Shown: positions 43,184 to 52,558, numbered from the stretch's first letter. The stretch: 63,144 nucleotides of DNA from JAFARZ01 sp035651595 (GCA_035651595.1 DASRFJ010000074.1:1-63144); one strand, 5' to 3'. Notes: generated by a model from the sequence alone, not told the origin. Program-made: numbers and translations.

Positions 43184-44383
43184 TTGCACGCGCTGTCCAT
43201 CGCGGGCTCGATGACCTGGGAGATCACCTGGGCCCTGATACTCGGGTTCCTGCTGTCAGCGATCGTCCAGGCGGTGGTCCGCAAAGCCACGATCGTCCGG
43301 CTGCTCGGTGATGACCGGCCGCGGACGCTCGCGATCGCGGCAGGGCTGGGTGCCGCATCGTCGTCGTGCTCCTACGCGGCGGTCGCGCTGGCCAGGTCGC
43401 TGTTCCGCAAGGGCGCCAGCTTCACCGCGACGATGGCCTTCGAGATCGCCTCGACGAACCTGGTGATCGAGCTCGGCGTAATTCTCGCCCTGCTCATGGG
43501 GTGGCAGTTCACGCTGGCGGAGTTCGCCGGCGGGCCGGTCATGATCGTGCTGCTCGCCGTGCTGTTCCGGCGCTTGCTCAGCAATCGCCTGCTGGCTGAC
43601 GCTCGGCACCAGGCGGACCTGGGCCTGGCCGGTTCCATGGAGGGTCACGCGGCGATGGACATGTCCGTGCGGCGTGACGGCTCGTTCGCCAGCCGGCTGC
43701 TGTCCCGCGACGGCTACACCGCGGTGGCCGGCGTCTTCGTGATGGAGTGGGCGGCGATCATCCGGGATCTCATCGTGGGGCTGCTGGTGGCCGGCGCGAT
43801 CGCGGCCTGGGTGCCGGAGAGCTTCTGGCACGGTTTCTTCTTCGCAGGCCACCCCCTGGTCGCCAAGATCTGGGGCCCGCTGGTGGGACCGGCGGTTGCG
43901 ATCATCTCGTTCGTCTGCTCGATCGGCAACGTGCCGCTCGCTCTGGTGCTGTGGCAGGGCGGCATCAGCTTCGGCGGCGTGATCGCGTTCATCTTCGCCG
44001 ATTTGATCATTGCGCCGATCCTGAACATCTACCGGAAGTACTACGGCGCCCGCATGGCGCTGTTCCTGCTCGGTACCTTCTATGGCGCGATGGCCGTCGC
44101 CGGCTACATCATCGAGCTGGTCTTCGGCGGTCTGCGCCTGGTGCCCGCGGTTACCACCAAAAAGATCCTCGACGAGGGCGTGACCTGGAACTACACCACC
44201 TGGTTGAACATCGTCTTCCTCGTGCTCGCCGCGGCCTTGGTGGTGAGATTCTTCCGCTCCGGGGGACTGGGCATGCTGCGGATGATGGGCGGGCCGCCGG
44301 ATGAGCATGATCATTCCGGGCATGATCACGGGGCGCATGATCACGGGGGGACCGCGGGCGGACATGCCGTCCACAAGCACTAG
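43184..44383 (+). CDS. YraQ/PF03773-type permease with His-rich tail
   Basis: A 399-residue permease with about 9-10 helices. Two half-repeats carry 'SSSCSYAAVALARSLFRKGA' and 'SFVCSIGNVPLALVLWQGGI', each with a conserved Cys, as in ArsP/YraQ-like transporters. The tail 'DEHDHSGHDHGAHDHGG' is a metal-binding His/Asp stretch. TTG 43184 has poor spacing to GGGGAGG; ATG 43211 is an alternative start. A role in metal or metalloid export is inferred. Confidence 0.82.
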   Translation: MHALSIAGSMTWEITWALILGFLLSAIVQAVVRKATIVRLLGDDRPRTLAIAAGLGAASSSCSYAAVALARSLFRKGASFTATMAFEIASTNLVIELGVILALLMGWQFTLAEFAGGPVMIVLLAVLFRRLLSNRLLADARHQADLGLAGSMEGHAAMDMSVRRDGSFASRLLSRDGYTAVAGVFVMEWAAIIRDLIVGLLVAGAIAAWVPESFWHGFFFAGHPLVAKIWGPLVGPAVAIISFVCSIGNVPLALVLWQGGISFGGVIAFIFADLIIAPILNIYRKYYGARMALFLLGTFYGAMAVAGYIIELVFGGLRLVPAVTTKKILDEGVTWNYTTWLNIVFLVLAAALVVRFFRSGGLGMLRMMGGPPDEHDHSGHDHGAHDHGGTAGGHAVHKH

Positions 44384-44429
44384 CGTGACCATCGGAACAA
44401 AAGGATCGGAAGGAACGGGAGAGCGCCGA

Positions 44430-44765
44430 ATGGACGAGCAGCGAGCGCGGGCACTGCTGGAGGCCGAGCGTGCCGAGGTCCTCGACCTGCTGAAGGGAAC
44501 CGAGGAGGCCGGCCAGCAGGACCGTGAGTCGGAGCTGGAGACAGGCGACATCGCCGACGCCGCCCAGCCGCTCGAGGCCGAGGGCATGGACGACGCCATC
44601 GAGGAGAGCCTGCGCGACCGGCTCGGCGCACTGGACCGTGCCCTGGCGCGGCTGGACAGCGGGACCTACGGCACGTCCGTCCGGAGCGGGGTGCCCATTC
44701 CGGACGAACGTCTCGAAGCGGATCCTGCCGCGGAGCTCACCGTCGAGGAAGCCGCGGAGCGCTAA
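44430..44765 (+). CDS. DksA/TraR-like protein lacking the zinc finger cysteines
   Basis: A 111-residue protein with a coiled-coil N-terminus ('RALLEAERAEVLDLLKGTEE') and 'LGALDRALARLDSGTYG', the approach to the C4 zinc finger of DksA-type proteins. At the expected finger, 'TSVRSGVPIPDERLEADPAA' keeps the IP-x-x-RLEA-x-PAA frame but all Cys are replaced (Ser, Val, Glu). It is thus a zinc-independent form. It converges with the reductase gene 6 bp away. Confidence 0.8.
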   Translation: MDEQRARALLEAERAEVLDLLKGTEEAGQQDRESELETGDIADAAQPLEAEGMDDAIEESLRDRLGALDRALARLDSGTYGTSVRSGVPIPDERLEADPAAELTVEEAAER

Positions 44766-44771
44766 AGCCGG

Positions 44772-45326
44772 TCATCGCTCGGCGGCGGGCGGCACTTGGT
44801 ACGAGAGCAGGACGATGCCGGATTTGAGTACCTGGGTGCCGATCAGCTCGAGCCTGGTGCTGTTGCCGTCCTTGAGCAGCAGGTCGCCAGGGCCGCCAAC
44901 ACCCGCGAAGTGCGGGTGTACCCACAGGTGCAGGACGTCGAGCAGCCCGTTGGTCATCAGCGTGTTCGCCACCGGGCCGAACCCATGCATCAGGATGTCG
45001 CCGCCCCGCTGCTTCAGCGCGGCGACCTCGGTCACCAGGTCGCCCTTGAGCACAGTTGTGTTGTTCCAGTCGGCCTTGTCCAAGGTGGTGGAGGCGACGT
45101 ACTTGGGCATGGCATTGATCAGGTCGGCGTAGACGCCGTCGCGCTCCGGCCAGGCGGACGCGTAGATCTCGTAGGTATTGCGACCCATCAGCAGGGCCTC
45201 GCTCGCCCGCAGCTGGTCCAGGGCGATCTGGTCGGGCTCGTCATCGATGTAGGCGAAGTGCCAGACCTCCATGTGGTTGATGACCCCGTCGATGCTGACG
45301 AACGTCGAGTTGACGATTTTTCCCAC
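44772..45326 (-). CDS. dihydrofolate reductase-family protein
   Basis: A 184-residue RibD-C/DHFR-like protein: 'IVNSTFVSIDGVINHMEVWH' (N-terminal strand), 'LLMGRNTYEIYASAWPE' (cofactor loop) and 'GGDILMHGFGPVANTLM'. Stand-alone members are annotated as 'dihydrofolate reductase family' without proven folate activity. GTG 45326 has GGGAGG upstream. It is divergent from the AfsR-like gene, sharing a 148-bp promoter region. Confidence 0.88.
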   Translation of the reverse strand: MGKIVNSTFVSIDGVINHMEVWHFAYIDDEPDQIALDQLRASEALLMGRNTYEIYASAWPERDGVYADLINAMPKYVASTTLDKADWNNTTVLKGDLVTEVAALKQRGGDILMHGFGPVANTLMTNGLLDVLHLWVHPHFAGVGGPGDLLLKDGNSTRLELIGTQVLKSGIVLLSYQVPPAAER

Positions 45327-45474
45327 TGTGTGCCTCCCGTTGGTCTGGTACTGATCGTTCGCGAAGGTCCCATCGTGGCGAACGGCGTCGACGGTTTGTC
45401 GACGGTCTTCCGCCGTTCCGGCCGCTGCCCCGTCCTGCCTTCGTGGCGCGATCACCACGCGTTATCGTGCCTGC

Positions 45475-48400
45475 ATGTACTTCGGGGTGCTTGGCCCGGT
45501 GACGGTGTGGACCGCCGGGGGCGAGCCGGTCGCCGTGCCCGGCCTGAAGGTGCGCGCGCTGCTCGCGGTGCTGCTCGTGCACGAGGGGCGTGCGGTACCG
45601 GCGTCGCGCCTCATCGACGCCCTGTGGGGCGAGCAACTGCCGGGCGACCCGGCTGGCACGCTGTCCGGCAAGGTCACCCAGCTGCGGAAGGCACTGGACC
45701 GCGCGACGCCAGGCGGGCGGCGGCTGGTCGTCTCGCCGCCTCCCGGGTACCGCCTGCGGATCGGCCCGGACGCGGTGGACGCCGACCGGTTCCGGGCGCT
45801 GACCGCGCGGGCCCGGGAGACCGGTGACCTCAGCGTCCGTGCCGGACTGCTGTCCGACGCGCTGGCGCTGTGGCGGGGCCCGGCCTTCGCGGACTTCGCC
45901 GACGAACCCTTCGCCAGGACCGCGGCTGCCCGGCTGACGGAGGAGCGGCTCGCGGCGTTCGAGGACTACGCCGAGGCGCGGCTCGCCGGCGACGGGACCC
46001 GGGCCGGCGGCGGGGACCTCGTCGGCGAGATCGCTGAGCTGCTGGCCGCGCATCCGCTTCGGGAACGGCTCCGGGCGGCCCACATGCGGGCCCTGTACCG
46101 GGCCGGACGGCCGAGCGAGGCGCTGGACTCCTTCGAGGAGCTGCGGGTACGGCTGACCGAAGAACTCGGTCTGGACCCCGGCCCCGACCTGGTAGCCCTG
46201 CACCAGGCCGTCCTCGCCAGGGATCCCGAGCTCGACCACCGGGCACGGCAGTCCTCGGCGCGGCAGTCTCCGGAGCCGCCGCGGACCAACCTGCCCGCCG
46301 CGCTCTCGGAGCTTATCGGCAGGGACGAGGCCGTGGCCGCGATCCGGGCCCGGATCGCGGCTGACCGGCTCATCACCCTCACCGGCCCGGGCGGGGTGGG
46401 CAAGACGCGGCTGGCGCTGGAGGCCGCGACGGGGTTCGCCGACGGCGCGTGGCTGGCGGAGCTTGGCGGGCTGGAACCAGGGTCGGCCAGCGGACCCGCT
46501 GACGTCGTGATGGCCGTGCTCGCCGTCCGCGACGTGACCCCGGCCGACGCGGCCGACCGGCTCGTCGACGCGCTGCGCACCCGGCGGCTGCTGCTCGTCC
46601 TCGACAACTGTGAGCACGTCATCGACCAGGCCGCGGAGCTGGCCGGGCGGCTGCTGCGTGGCTGCCCCGGCCTGCGCGTCCTGGCGACCAGCCGCGAGCC
46701 GCTCGGCCTGCCTGGGGAGGTGGTCTGGACCGTCCCGCCGCTCGACGTACCCGACCTCGCGGCCGAGCCAGATCCGGCGGAGCTGGCCGGCTCGCCGGCC
46801 GTGCGGCTGTTCGTCACGCGGGCGGCCGCCGCCGCGCCAGGCTTCTCGCTCACCGCCGGTACCGCGCAGGCCGTCGCGGTGATCTGCCGGCGGCTCGACG
46901 GGATACCGCTGGCGCTGGAGCTGGCCGCGACCCGGGTCAGGGCACTGGGCGTCGCTGAGCTGGCCGCCCGGCTGGACGACCGGTTCCGGCTGCTCGCCGC
47001 CGGTCGGCGGGACGCCCCCGAGCGGCAGCAGTCGCTGATGGCGGTGATCGACTGGAGCTGGGACCTGCTCTCCGAGCCGGAACGCGTCGTGCTGCGCCGC
47101 CTGGCGGTCCACGCCGACGGCTGCGCGCTGGCGGCGGCCGAGACGGTATGCGCCGGCTCCGGCGCGGTCGATCCGGCCGACGTGCCCGGCTTGCTAGCCC
47201 GCCTGGTCGACCGCTCCCTCGTCGCGGTCACCCATGGCCCCGAAGGCCCGCGCTACCGGCTGCTTGAGTCCGTGGCCGCCTACTGTGCCGGCCGGCTGGC
47301 GGCGGCGGGCGAGGCGGAACAGGTGCGGGACAGGCACGGCCAGTACTACGCGGAGCTGGCCGGGCGGGCCGAGGAGCGGCTGTACGGGCACGATCAGCGC
47401 CAGTGGCTGCGGCGGCTCGACAGCGAAACCGCCAACCTGCGCAGCGCGCTGGATCACGCGATACGCCGGCCGGACGCCGGGCTAGCCCTGCGGCTCGTGT
47501 GCGCGCTGACCTGGTACTGGTTCCTGCGGGGCAGGCTGACCGAGGCCCGGCGTGCGCTCCGTGCGGCACTGGCGGCCGGCGGACGGGCCGGTGAACCGGC
47601 CGACGGGCGCGCGGCTGGCCCGCAGCGGGCCAGGGCTGCGGCCTGGCTGGCCGGGATCGAGGTGCTACTGGGCGAGCAGAGCCCGTCGGCAGGCCGGGTG
47701 TGCGCGGAGGTGGCCGACCCGGTAAGCCGGGCGCGGGCGGAGTGGTTCCTGGCGTACGCGGAGACCGACCTCGGCGACGTGCCCGCCGTAGACGAACGCC
47801 TCGAACGGGCACTGACCATCTTCCGCGACACCGGTGACCGGTGGGGCACCGCCGCGGTGCTGAGCACCCGCGCCAAGCTGTGGTACCTGCGCGCCGACCT
47901 GAAGGCACTCGAAGCAGACGGCGAGCAGAGCGCCGAGCTGTTCCGCGAGCTTGGCGACCGATGGGGATTGCTGCAAGCCACGGCATGGCTGGGCGGGCTG
48001 GCCGAGATGGTCGGCGACTACGTCACCGCGTCCCGGCTGCACGGCGAGGGACTGCGCATGGCCGGGGAACTCGGACTGTGGACCGAGGTCTCGGTACGGC
48101 TCGCCTGGCTTGGCTGGATTGCCGTGCAGCAGGCGGACTACCCGCGGGCGGGAGAGCTGAGCGGACAGGCGCTGCGGCTGGCCGCCGAGCAAGGGCTCCG
48201 GATGGGGGAGACGTTCGCCGAGATCGGCGTGGCGTTCGCCGCCCGGCGGCAGGGTGACCTCGACCTGGCCGAACGGCACCTGACCAACCTGGTGCGCGCC
48301 GCAGGCCCGCAAGACCAGGCGCCGCCCCTGTACCTGCCGATGGTCCTCACCGAGCTCGGCTTCGTCGCCGAGCTGCGTGGCAGGACCGCCGAGGCGAGAG

Positions 48401-48708
48401 AACTCCAGCTGCGAGCGCTGCGGGCCGCACGTGCGCTTGGCGGACCCCGCGGCGTCGCGATGGCGTTTGAGGGACTCGCCAGCGCCATCGGTTACGGTGG
48501 CGACCACGAGACCTCGGCCCGGCTGCTGGGCGCCGCCGATTCAGCGCGGCGGGCGGCGTCGGTGCCCGCCGCGCCGTCCGAGCGGACCGACATCGACCGC
48601 GTCTCTTCGGCTGCCCGCGCGGCGCTCGGCGAGGCGGCTTTCGCCGCCGCGTATCAGCATGGTGCCGCCCAGGCTCCCGACGACCTCCTCCGCTCGCTGC
48701 GCCCGTAA
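45475..48708 (+). CDS. AfsR/SARP-type regulator with NB-ARC-like ATPase and TPR domains
   Basis: A 1077-residue multidomain regulator. The N-terminal winged helix (about 1-90, 'VPASRLIDALWGEQLPGDP') and BTAD (about 95-245, ending 'LTEELGLDPGPDLVALH') form a SARP module. Residues ~280-560 are an AAA/NB-ARC ATPase: 'LTGPGGVGKTRLA' (Walker A) and 'LLVLDNCEHV' (Walker B). Residues ~640-1050 are TPR-like. Such proteins activate secondary-metabolism or stress genes. No biosynthetic cluster is adjacent; it may act on the divergent reductase or elsewhere. A strong hairpin follows. Confidence 0.93.
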   Translation: MYFGVLGPVTVWTAGGEPVAVPGLKVRALLAVLLVHEGRAVPASRLIDALWGEQLPGDPAGTLSGKVTQLRKALDRATPGGRRLVVSPPPGYRLRIGPDAVDADRFRALTARARETGDLSVRAGLLSDALALWRGPAFADFADEPFARTAAARLTEERLAAFEDYAEARLAGDGTRAGGGDLVGEIAELLAAHPLRERLRAAHMRALYRAGRPSEALDSFEELRVRLTEELGLDPGPDLVALHQAVLARDPELDHRARQSSARQSPEPPRTNLPAALSELIGRDEAVAAIRARIAADRLITLTGPGGVGKTRLALEAATGFADGAWLAELGGLEPGSASGPADVVMAVLAVRDVTPADAADRLVDALRTRRLLLVLDNCEHVIDQAAELAGRLLRGCPGLRVLATSREPLGLPGEVVWTVPPLDVPDLAAEPDPAELAGSPAVRLFVTRAAAAAPGFSLTAGTAQAVAVICRRLDGIPLALELAATRVRALGVAELAARLDDRFRLLAAGRRDAPERQQSLMAVIDWSWDLLSEPERVVLRRLAVHADGCALAAAETVCAGSGAVDPADVPGLLARLVDRSLVAVTHGPEGPRYRLLESVAAYCAGRLAAAGEAEQVRDRHGQYYAELAGRAEERLYGHDQRQWLRRLDSETANLRSALDHAIRRPDAGLALRLVCALTWYWFLRGRLTEARRALRAALAAGGRAGEPADGRAAGPQRARAAAWLAGIEVLLGEQSPSAGRVCAEVADPVSRARAEWFLAYAETDLGDVPAVDERLERALTIFRDTGDRWGTAAVLSTRAKLWYLRADLKALEADGEQSAELFRELGDRWGLLQATAWLGGLAEMVGDYVTASRLHGEGLRMAGELGLWTEVSVRLAWLGWIAVQQADYPRAGELSGQALRLAAEQGLRMGETFAEIGVAFAARRQGDLDLAERHLTNLVRAAGPQDQAPPLYLPMVLTELGFVAELRGRTAEARELQLRALRAARALGGPRGVAMAFEGLASAIGYGGDHETSARLLGAADSARRAASVPAAPSERTDIDRVSSAARAALGEAAFAAAYQHGAAQAPDDLLRSLRP

Positions 48709-48766
48709 TGCTCGTTTCTGTCCCGTTACGTTCGACGACGCTGCTGACTCTGTAGATCGATGCGAA

Positions 48767-48819
48767 ATTATTGCGGACACTTACCCTCCCAGATTGGGGG
48801 GGTAAGTGTCCGCAATGAT
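48767..48819. terminator. 17-bp perfect hairpin after the AfsR-like gene
   Basis: ATTGCGGACACTTACCC (48770-48786) pairs exactly with GGGTAAGTGTCCGCAAT (48800-48816). With a few mismatches the stem reaches 24 bp and includes C/G runs. It sits 61 bp after the stop, before the small ORF and P-type ATPase. Confidence 0.65.
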
Positions 48820-48873
48820 CTGGCCCACCTGTCGGCACGCCCGACATAGGCTGAAATATCCGGATTTGGGGGC

Positions 48874-49005
48874 GTGGGCCGCCGCAGCACCGCCGGGCTG
48901 CTCGGCACCCTGGCCGGGGTGCTGGTACTCACGCTGCTGGTCATCCGCGGGCCGCTGCGCCGGGCCGCCCGGATCCGGCCTGGCCTGGCTCTCAGGTATC
49001 AGTGA
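48874..49005 (+). CDS. single-span membrane peptide upstream of the P-type ATPase
   Basis: A 43-codon ORF from GTG, preceded by TTTGGGGG. Residues 7-27 ('AGLLGTLAGVLVLTLLVIRG') form one membrane helix flanked by basic residues (RR before, RRAAR after). It ends 38 bp before the ATPase start on the same strand. It could be an ATPase-associated micropeptide, but no family was recognised. Confidence 0.4.
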   Translation: MGRRSTAGLLGTLAGVLVLTLLVIRGPLRRAARIRPGLALRYQ

Positions 49006-49043
49006 GAGGTTTCACCCCAGGTCGTTCGGGCCAAACCCAGGAG

Positions 49044-51488
49044 ATGACGGTCACCTCGCCAGCCATGACGGGCCTGGACCAGGCAGCGGTCCAGGCCCGG
49101 ATTCAGGCCGGGCAGGTGAACAAGGCGCCGCCGGAAGCCGGCCGGACGCTCAGCCAGATTCTCCGCGCCAACATCGTCACCCGGTTCAACGCGATCCTGG
49201 GTGCGCTGTTCCTCGTGGTAATGATCGTGGGCCCGCCGCAGGACGCGCTGTTCGGCGTCGTGCTCGTGGTCAACACCGCGATCGGGATCTTCCAGGAGGT
49301 ACGGGCGAAGCGCGCGCTGGACCGGCTGGCGATCCTGACCGCGGCGCGGGCCCGGGTGGTCCGCGACGGCCAGCTGAGCGACCTCCCGGTCGACGAGGTC
49401 GTGCAGGACGACGTGCTCGAGCTGCGGCCCGGCGACCAGGTCCCGGTGGACGGAGTTGTGCTCACCGCCGACGGCCTGGAGCTGGACGAGGCGCTGCTCA
49501 CCGGCGAGGCGGACTCCGTCGCGAAGCAGGACGGCGACAAGGTGCTGTCCGGCAGCGCCGTGGTGGCGGGGACCGGCCGGGTGCAGGCCACCGGCGTCGG
49601 CGGGGCCGCCTACGCGGCGCGCATCCAGGCACAGGCCAGGCGGTTCAGCCTGATCCGCTCGGAGCTTCAGCAGGGCACCAACCAGATTCTGCGGATGATG
49701 ACGTGGGTGATGGTGCCGGTGGCGCTGCTGCTGGTGCTGAGCCTGTTCTTCCGCAGCCACGACTCGCTGCCGGACGCGGTGCGCGAATCCGCCGCCGGGG
49801 TCACCGGCATGGTGCCGGAAGGGCTGGTGCTGCTGACCTCGCTGGCGTTCACGATGGGCGCGATGCGGCTGGCCCGCCGCCGGGTGCTGGTGCAGGAACT
49901 CGCCGCGATCGAGGGTCTGGCCAGGGTCGACGTGCTGTGCGTGGACAAGACCGGCACGCTCACCCGGCCGGGCATGCGGGTGATGGAAACCCAGGTGCTC
50001 CCCGGCTGGACGGAGGCTGGGATCGCTACCGCAGTCGCCGCGCTGGTCGCCTCAGACGATGCTCAGAACGGCACTATGCAAGCTCTCGCGGAACGTTTTA
50101 CGGACGCACCGGGCTGGACCGTCCAAGCTCGCGTGCCGTTCTCGTCGGCCCGGAAGTGGAGCGGCTTGTCGTTCGGTGGCCATGGATCTTGGATTCTGGG
50201 TGCGCCGAGCGTGGTCGGCGGTTCGGGGCTGGCCGGCGAGGTTTCGGACGCGGTGGCCACCCGTGAGGAGTCCGGCCGCCGGGTGCTGCTGCTGGCGCAC
50301 GCCGACGGCCCGCTCGACGAGGCCGGGCTGCCGGCTGGGCTGGTGCCGGCCGCGCTGCTGGTGCTGGCGGAGGAGTTGCGCGACGACACCGCCGCGACCG
50401 TGCGATACCTGGTCGGGCAGGGCGTCACGATCAAGGTGATGTCCGGCGACGCGCCGCGCTCGGTGGCCGCGATCGCCGAACGTGCCGGAATCCCGGTGCT
50501 CGGGCCGCCGTGCGACGGCTACTCGATGGGTGAGGACGACGACGAGGTGGGGGCTGCGCTGGCCGCCTCGAGCGTGCTCGGCCGGGTAAAGCCGGGCCAG
50601 AAGCTGGCCGGAGTGCGCGCGCTTCAGGCCGCGGGACACGTGGTCGCCATGGTCGGCGACGGTGTCAACGACGTGCAGGCGCTGAAGCAGGCCGACCTGG
50701 GCATCGCGATGGGTTCGGGCAGCCAGGCGAGCCGGTCGGTGGCCCGGGTGGTGCTGCTCGACGGCACGTTCTCCGCGATCCCGCTCATGCTGGCCGAAGG
50801 CCGCCGGGTCATCGCCAACATCGAGCGGGTGGCCGGGCTGTTCGTGACCAAGACCGGGTACGCGGCGCTGATCGCCGTCGTGGTCGGCCTCGCGGGGATC
50901 GGCTACCCGTTCTTCCCGCGCCACCTCACGGTCATCAGCACGCTCACCATCGGGGTACCCGGGTTCTTTCTCGCGCTGGCGCCGGGCGCGCCACGCGCCC
51001 GGCCTGGCTTCACCCGGCGGGTGCTCGCCTTCGCCGGCCCGGCCGGTGTCGCGGCGGGGACGGCGGCGCTGGCGAGCTACGGCGTCGCGCGGGGCGTGAC
51101 CAGCGTCAGCGTCACGCAGCAGCGCACCACCACCATGCTCGCGCTGTTCGCGCTCGGCATCTGGGTGCTCGTGCTGATCGCCCGGCCGCTGACCGCGTGG
51201 AAGGTCGCGCTGATCGCCGCCATGGCCGGCGGCCTGGTGCTGCTGCTCGCCGTCCCGCTGAGCCGCCGGATCTTCGCGCTCCAGCTGCCGCCGGCGGACG
51301 TGCTCGTGGTGGTGGCGGCCGTCGTGGCCGCGGCGATCGTGGCGCTCACCGTGTGGCGGCTCATCCAGCGCGCCAGGTTAACGACCGAGGTGCCGGACCG
51401 GTACTCTCGCGCACGATCAGGCGCGTCTGGAGTTCTATGCTCAGCGCCTCGTGGGCGTGCCCGTCGAGCTGGCGCATCAGCATGGTGA
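49044..51488 (+). CDS. cation-transporting P-type ATPase (CtpE-like)
   Basis: About 814 residues. Actuator 'LLTGEADSV', phosphorylation site 'CVDKTGTLTRPG', ion-site helix 'TGMVPEGLVLLTSLAFT' and hinge 'MVGDGVNDVQALKQADLGIAMG' are present; ten helices predicted. The sequence 'VQELAAIEGLARVDVLC' is typical of mycobacterial CtpE, a Ca2+ transporter, so Ca2+ is the best guess. The last ~45 residues become Arg/Ser-rich and overlap the convergent LacI gene by 128 bp; the original stop may have been lost. Confidence 0.92.
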   Translation: MTVTSPAMTGLDQAAVQARIQAGQVNKAPPEAGRTLSQILRANIVTRFNAILGALFLVVMIVGPPQDALFGVVLVVNTAIGIFQEVRAKRALDRLAILTAARARVVRDGQLSDLPVDEVVQDDVLELRPGDQVPVDGVVLTADGLELDEALLTGEADSVAKQDGDKVLSGSAVVAGTGRVQATGVGGAAYAARIQAQARRFSLIRSELQQGTNQILRMMTWVMVPVALLLVLSLFFRSHDSLPDAVRESAAGVTGMVPEGLVLLTSLAFTMGAMRLARRRVLVQELAAIEGLARVDVLCVDKTGTLTRPGMRVMETQVLPGWTEAGIATAVAALVASDDAQNGTMQALAERFTDAPGWTVQARVPFSSARKWSGLSFGGHGSWILGAPSVVGGSGLAGEVSDAVATREESGRRVLLLAHADGPLDEAGLPAGLVPAALLVLAEELRDDTAATVRYLVGQGVTIKVMSGDAPRSVAAIAERAGIPVLGPPCDGYSMGEDDDEVGAALAASSVLGRVKPGQKLAGVRALQAAGHVVAMVGDGVNDVQALKQADLGIAMGSGSQASRSVARVVLLDGTFSAIPLMLAEGRRVIANIERVAGLFVTKTGYAALIAVVVGLAGIGYPFFPRHLTVISTLTIGVPGFFLALAPGAPRARPGFTRRVLAFAGPAGVAAGTAALASYGVARGVTSVSVTQQRTTTMLALFALGIWVLVLIARPLTAWKVALIAAMAGGLVLLLAVPLSRRIFALQLPPADVLVVVAAVVAAAIVALTVWRLIQRARLTTEVPDRYSRARSGASGVLCSAPRGRARRAGASAW

Positions 51489-52431
51489 CCGCGGTGCGGC
51501 CCATCTCCTGCAGCGGCTGCCGGACCGTGGTGAGGCGGGGCGTGGTGGCCCGGCTGACGTCGATGTCGTCGAAGCCGGCCACGGACAGGTCCTCGGGTAC
51601 CCGCAGTCCGCGCGCCGCGGCCGCCTCCAGCACACCCACCGCGACCTTGTCGTTGAAGCACACCACGGCCGTCGGCCGCGGCCGCAGGTCCAGCAGTTCC
51701 CCGCCGGCCCGCACCCCGGTCTTGGCGGCCGGCTCGCCGTGCCGGATCAGCCCCGGTTCGCCCAGCACCCCGGCTTCGGCCAGCGCGGCGAGGTGCCCGC
51801 CGTCCCGGTCGTCGCGGGTGTGCCAGTACGGCGGGCCGGTGATGACCCCGATCCGGCGGTGACCCAGCTCGGTCAGGTGCCGGGTGATGGCCCGCGCGCC
51901 GGCGAAGTGCGCCGCCGAGATCGACACGCAGCCAGGCGGCACGACGGTGCGCGGGTCGACGACCACGAACGGATAGCCGCGTGCGGCCAGTGCCTCGAGG
52001 TCAGCGCGTGGTTCCGGAGGCAGGATCAGCAGCGCGCCGTACATGTCGCCGCGGCGCGGCAGCCCGCGCACCACGGCGGACTTGACTACCGCGTCGCCCG
52101 CGTCGAGCAGCATGCGCTGGTCGTGCAGCGCCAGCGTCTCGGCGATCGAGGTCACGATGTGGCCGAAGTAGTCGGTGAGCAGATAAGGACACCGGACGAA
52201 CACGGGCGGCCGGGTGGCGCGCCCGTGCGGCCGTCGGCGCGGCTCGGGCGCCCGGTCGCCCAGCCGGTCGACGATCTGGCGCACCCGCTCACGGGTGTCC
52301 GAGGCAACGTGGCCGTTGCCGTTGAGCACCCGGGAGATCGTGGCGATCGACAACCCGGTCTCGGCCGCGATGTCGCGCACCGTCACCCGGCTCGTGCCGG
52401 TAACAAGATCTGAAACGGACTCTTGTTTCAT
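51361..52431 (-). CDS. LacI-family transcriptional regulator
   Basis: A 356-residue repressor: HTH 'VTVRDIAAETGLSIATISRVLNGNGHVA' (about 16-45), hinge helix region, then a periplasmic-binding-like sensor domain ('HRRIGVITGPPYW', 'AVVCFNDKVAVGVLEAAAARG', 'LSVAGFDDIDVSRATTPRLTTV'). It diverges from the GH18-lectin gene and probably controls the two secreted carbohydrate-active proteins in response to a sugar. Its 3' end overlaps the ATPase gene. Confidence 0.93.
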   Translation of the reverse strand: MKQESVSDLVTGTSRVTVRDIAAETGLSIATISRVLNGNGHVASDTRERVRQIVDRLGDRAPEPRRRPHGRATRPPVFVRCPYLLTDYFGHIVTSIAETLALHDQRMLLDAGDAVVKSAVVRGLPRRGDMYGALLILPPEPRADLEALAARGYPFVVVDPRTVVPPGCVSISAAHFAGARAITRHLTELGHRRIGVITGPPYWHTRDDRDGGHLAALAEAGVLGEPGLIRHGEPAAKTGVRAGGELLDLRPRPTAVVCFNDKVAVGVLEAAAARGLRVPEDLSVAGFDDIDVSRATTPRLTTVRQPLQEMGRTAVTMLMRQLDGHAHEALSIELQTRLIVRESTGPAPRSLTWRAG

Positions 52432-52530
52432 CAGCTCTTAGCCTACCGGCTCACCAGCAGGGATTAACAATGCATCAACATCGCACACGCATCTTGACGG
52501 GCAACGAACGCGCTGCTGCAATCTCTCACA

Positions 52531-52558
52531 GAATCGTTTCCGAATTGTTTCAGAAACA
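52531..52558. promoter_or_regulatory. probable LacI-type operator before the GH18 gene
   Basis: GAATCGTTTC and GAATTGTTTC are direct repeats 11 bp apart, and TGTTTCAGAAACA (52546-52558) is a 13-bp palindrome around one centre base. It lies between the divergent LacI gene and the secreted glycosidase, 66 bp from the latter's start. Confidence 0.5.

Noticed and set aside
45241..47112. 623-residue minus-strand ORF opposite the AfsR-like gene
   Set aside because: Shadow ORF; the plus strand carries SARP, NB-ARC and TPR motifs in order.
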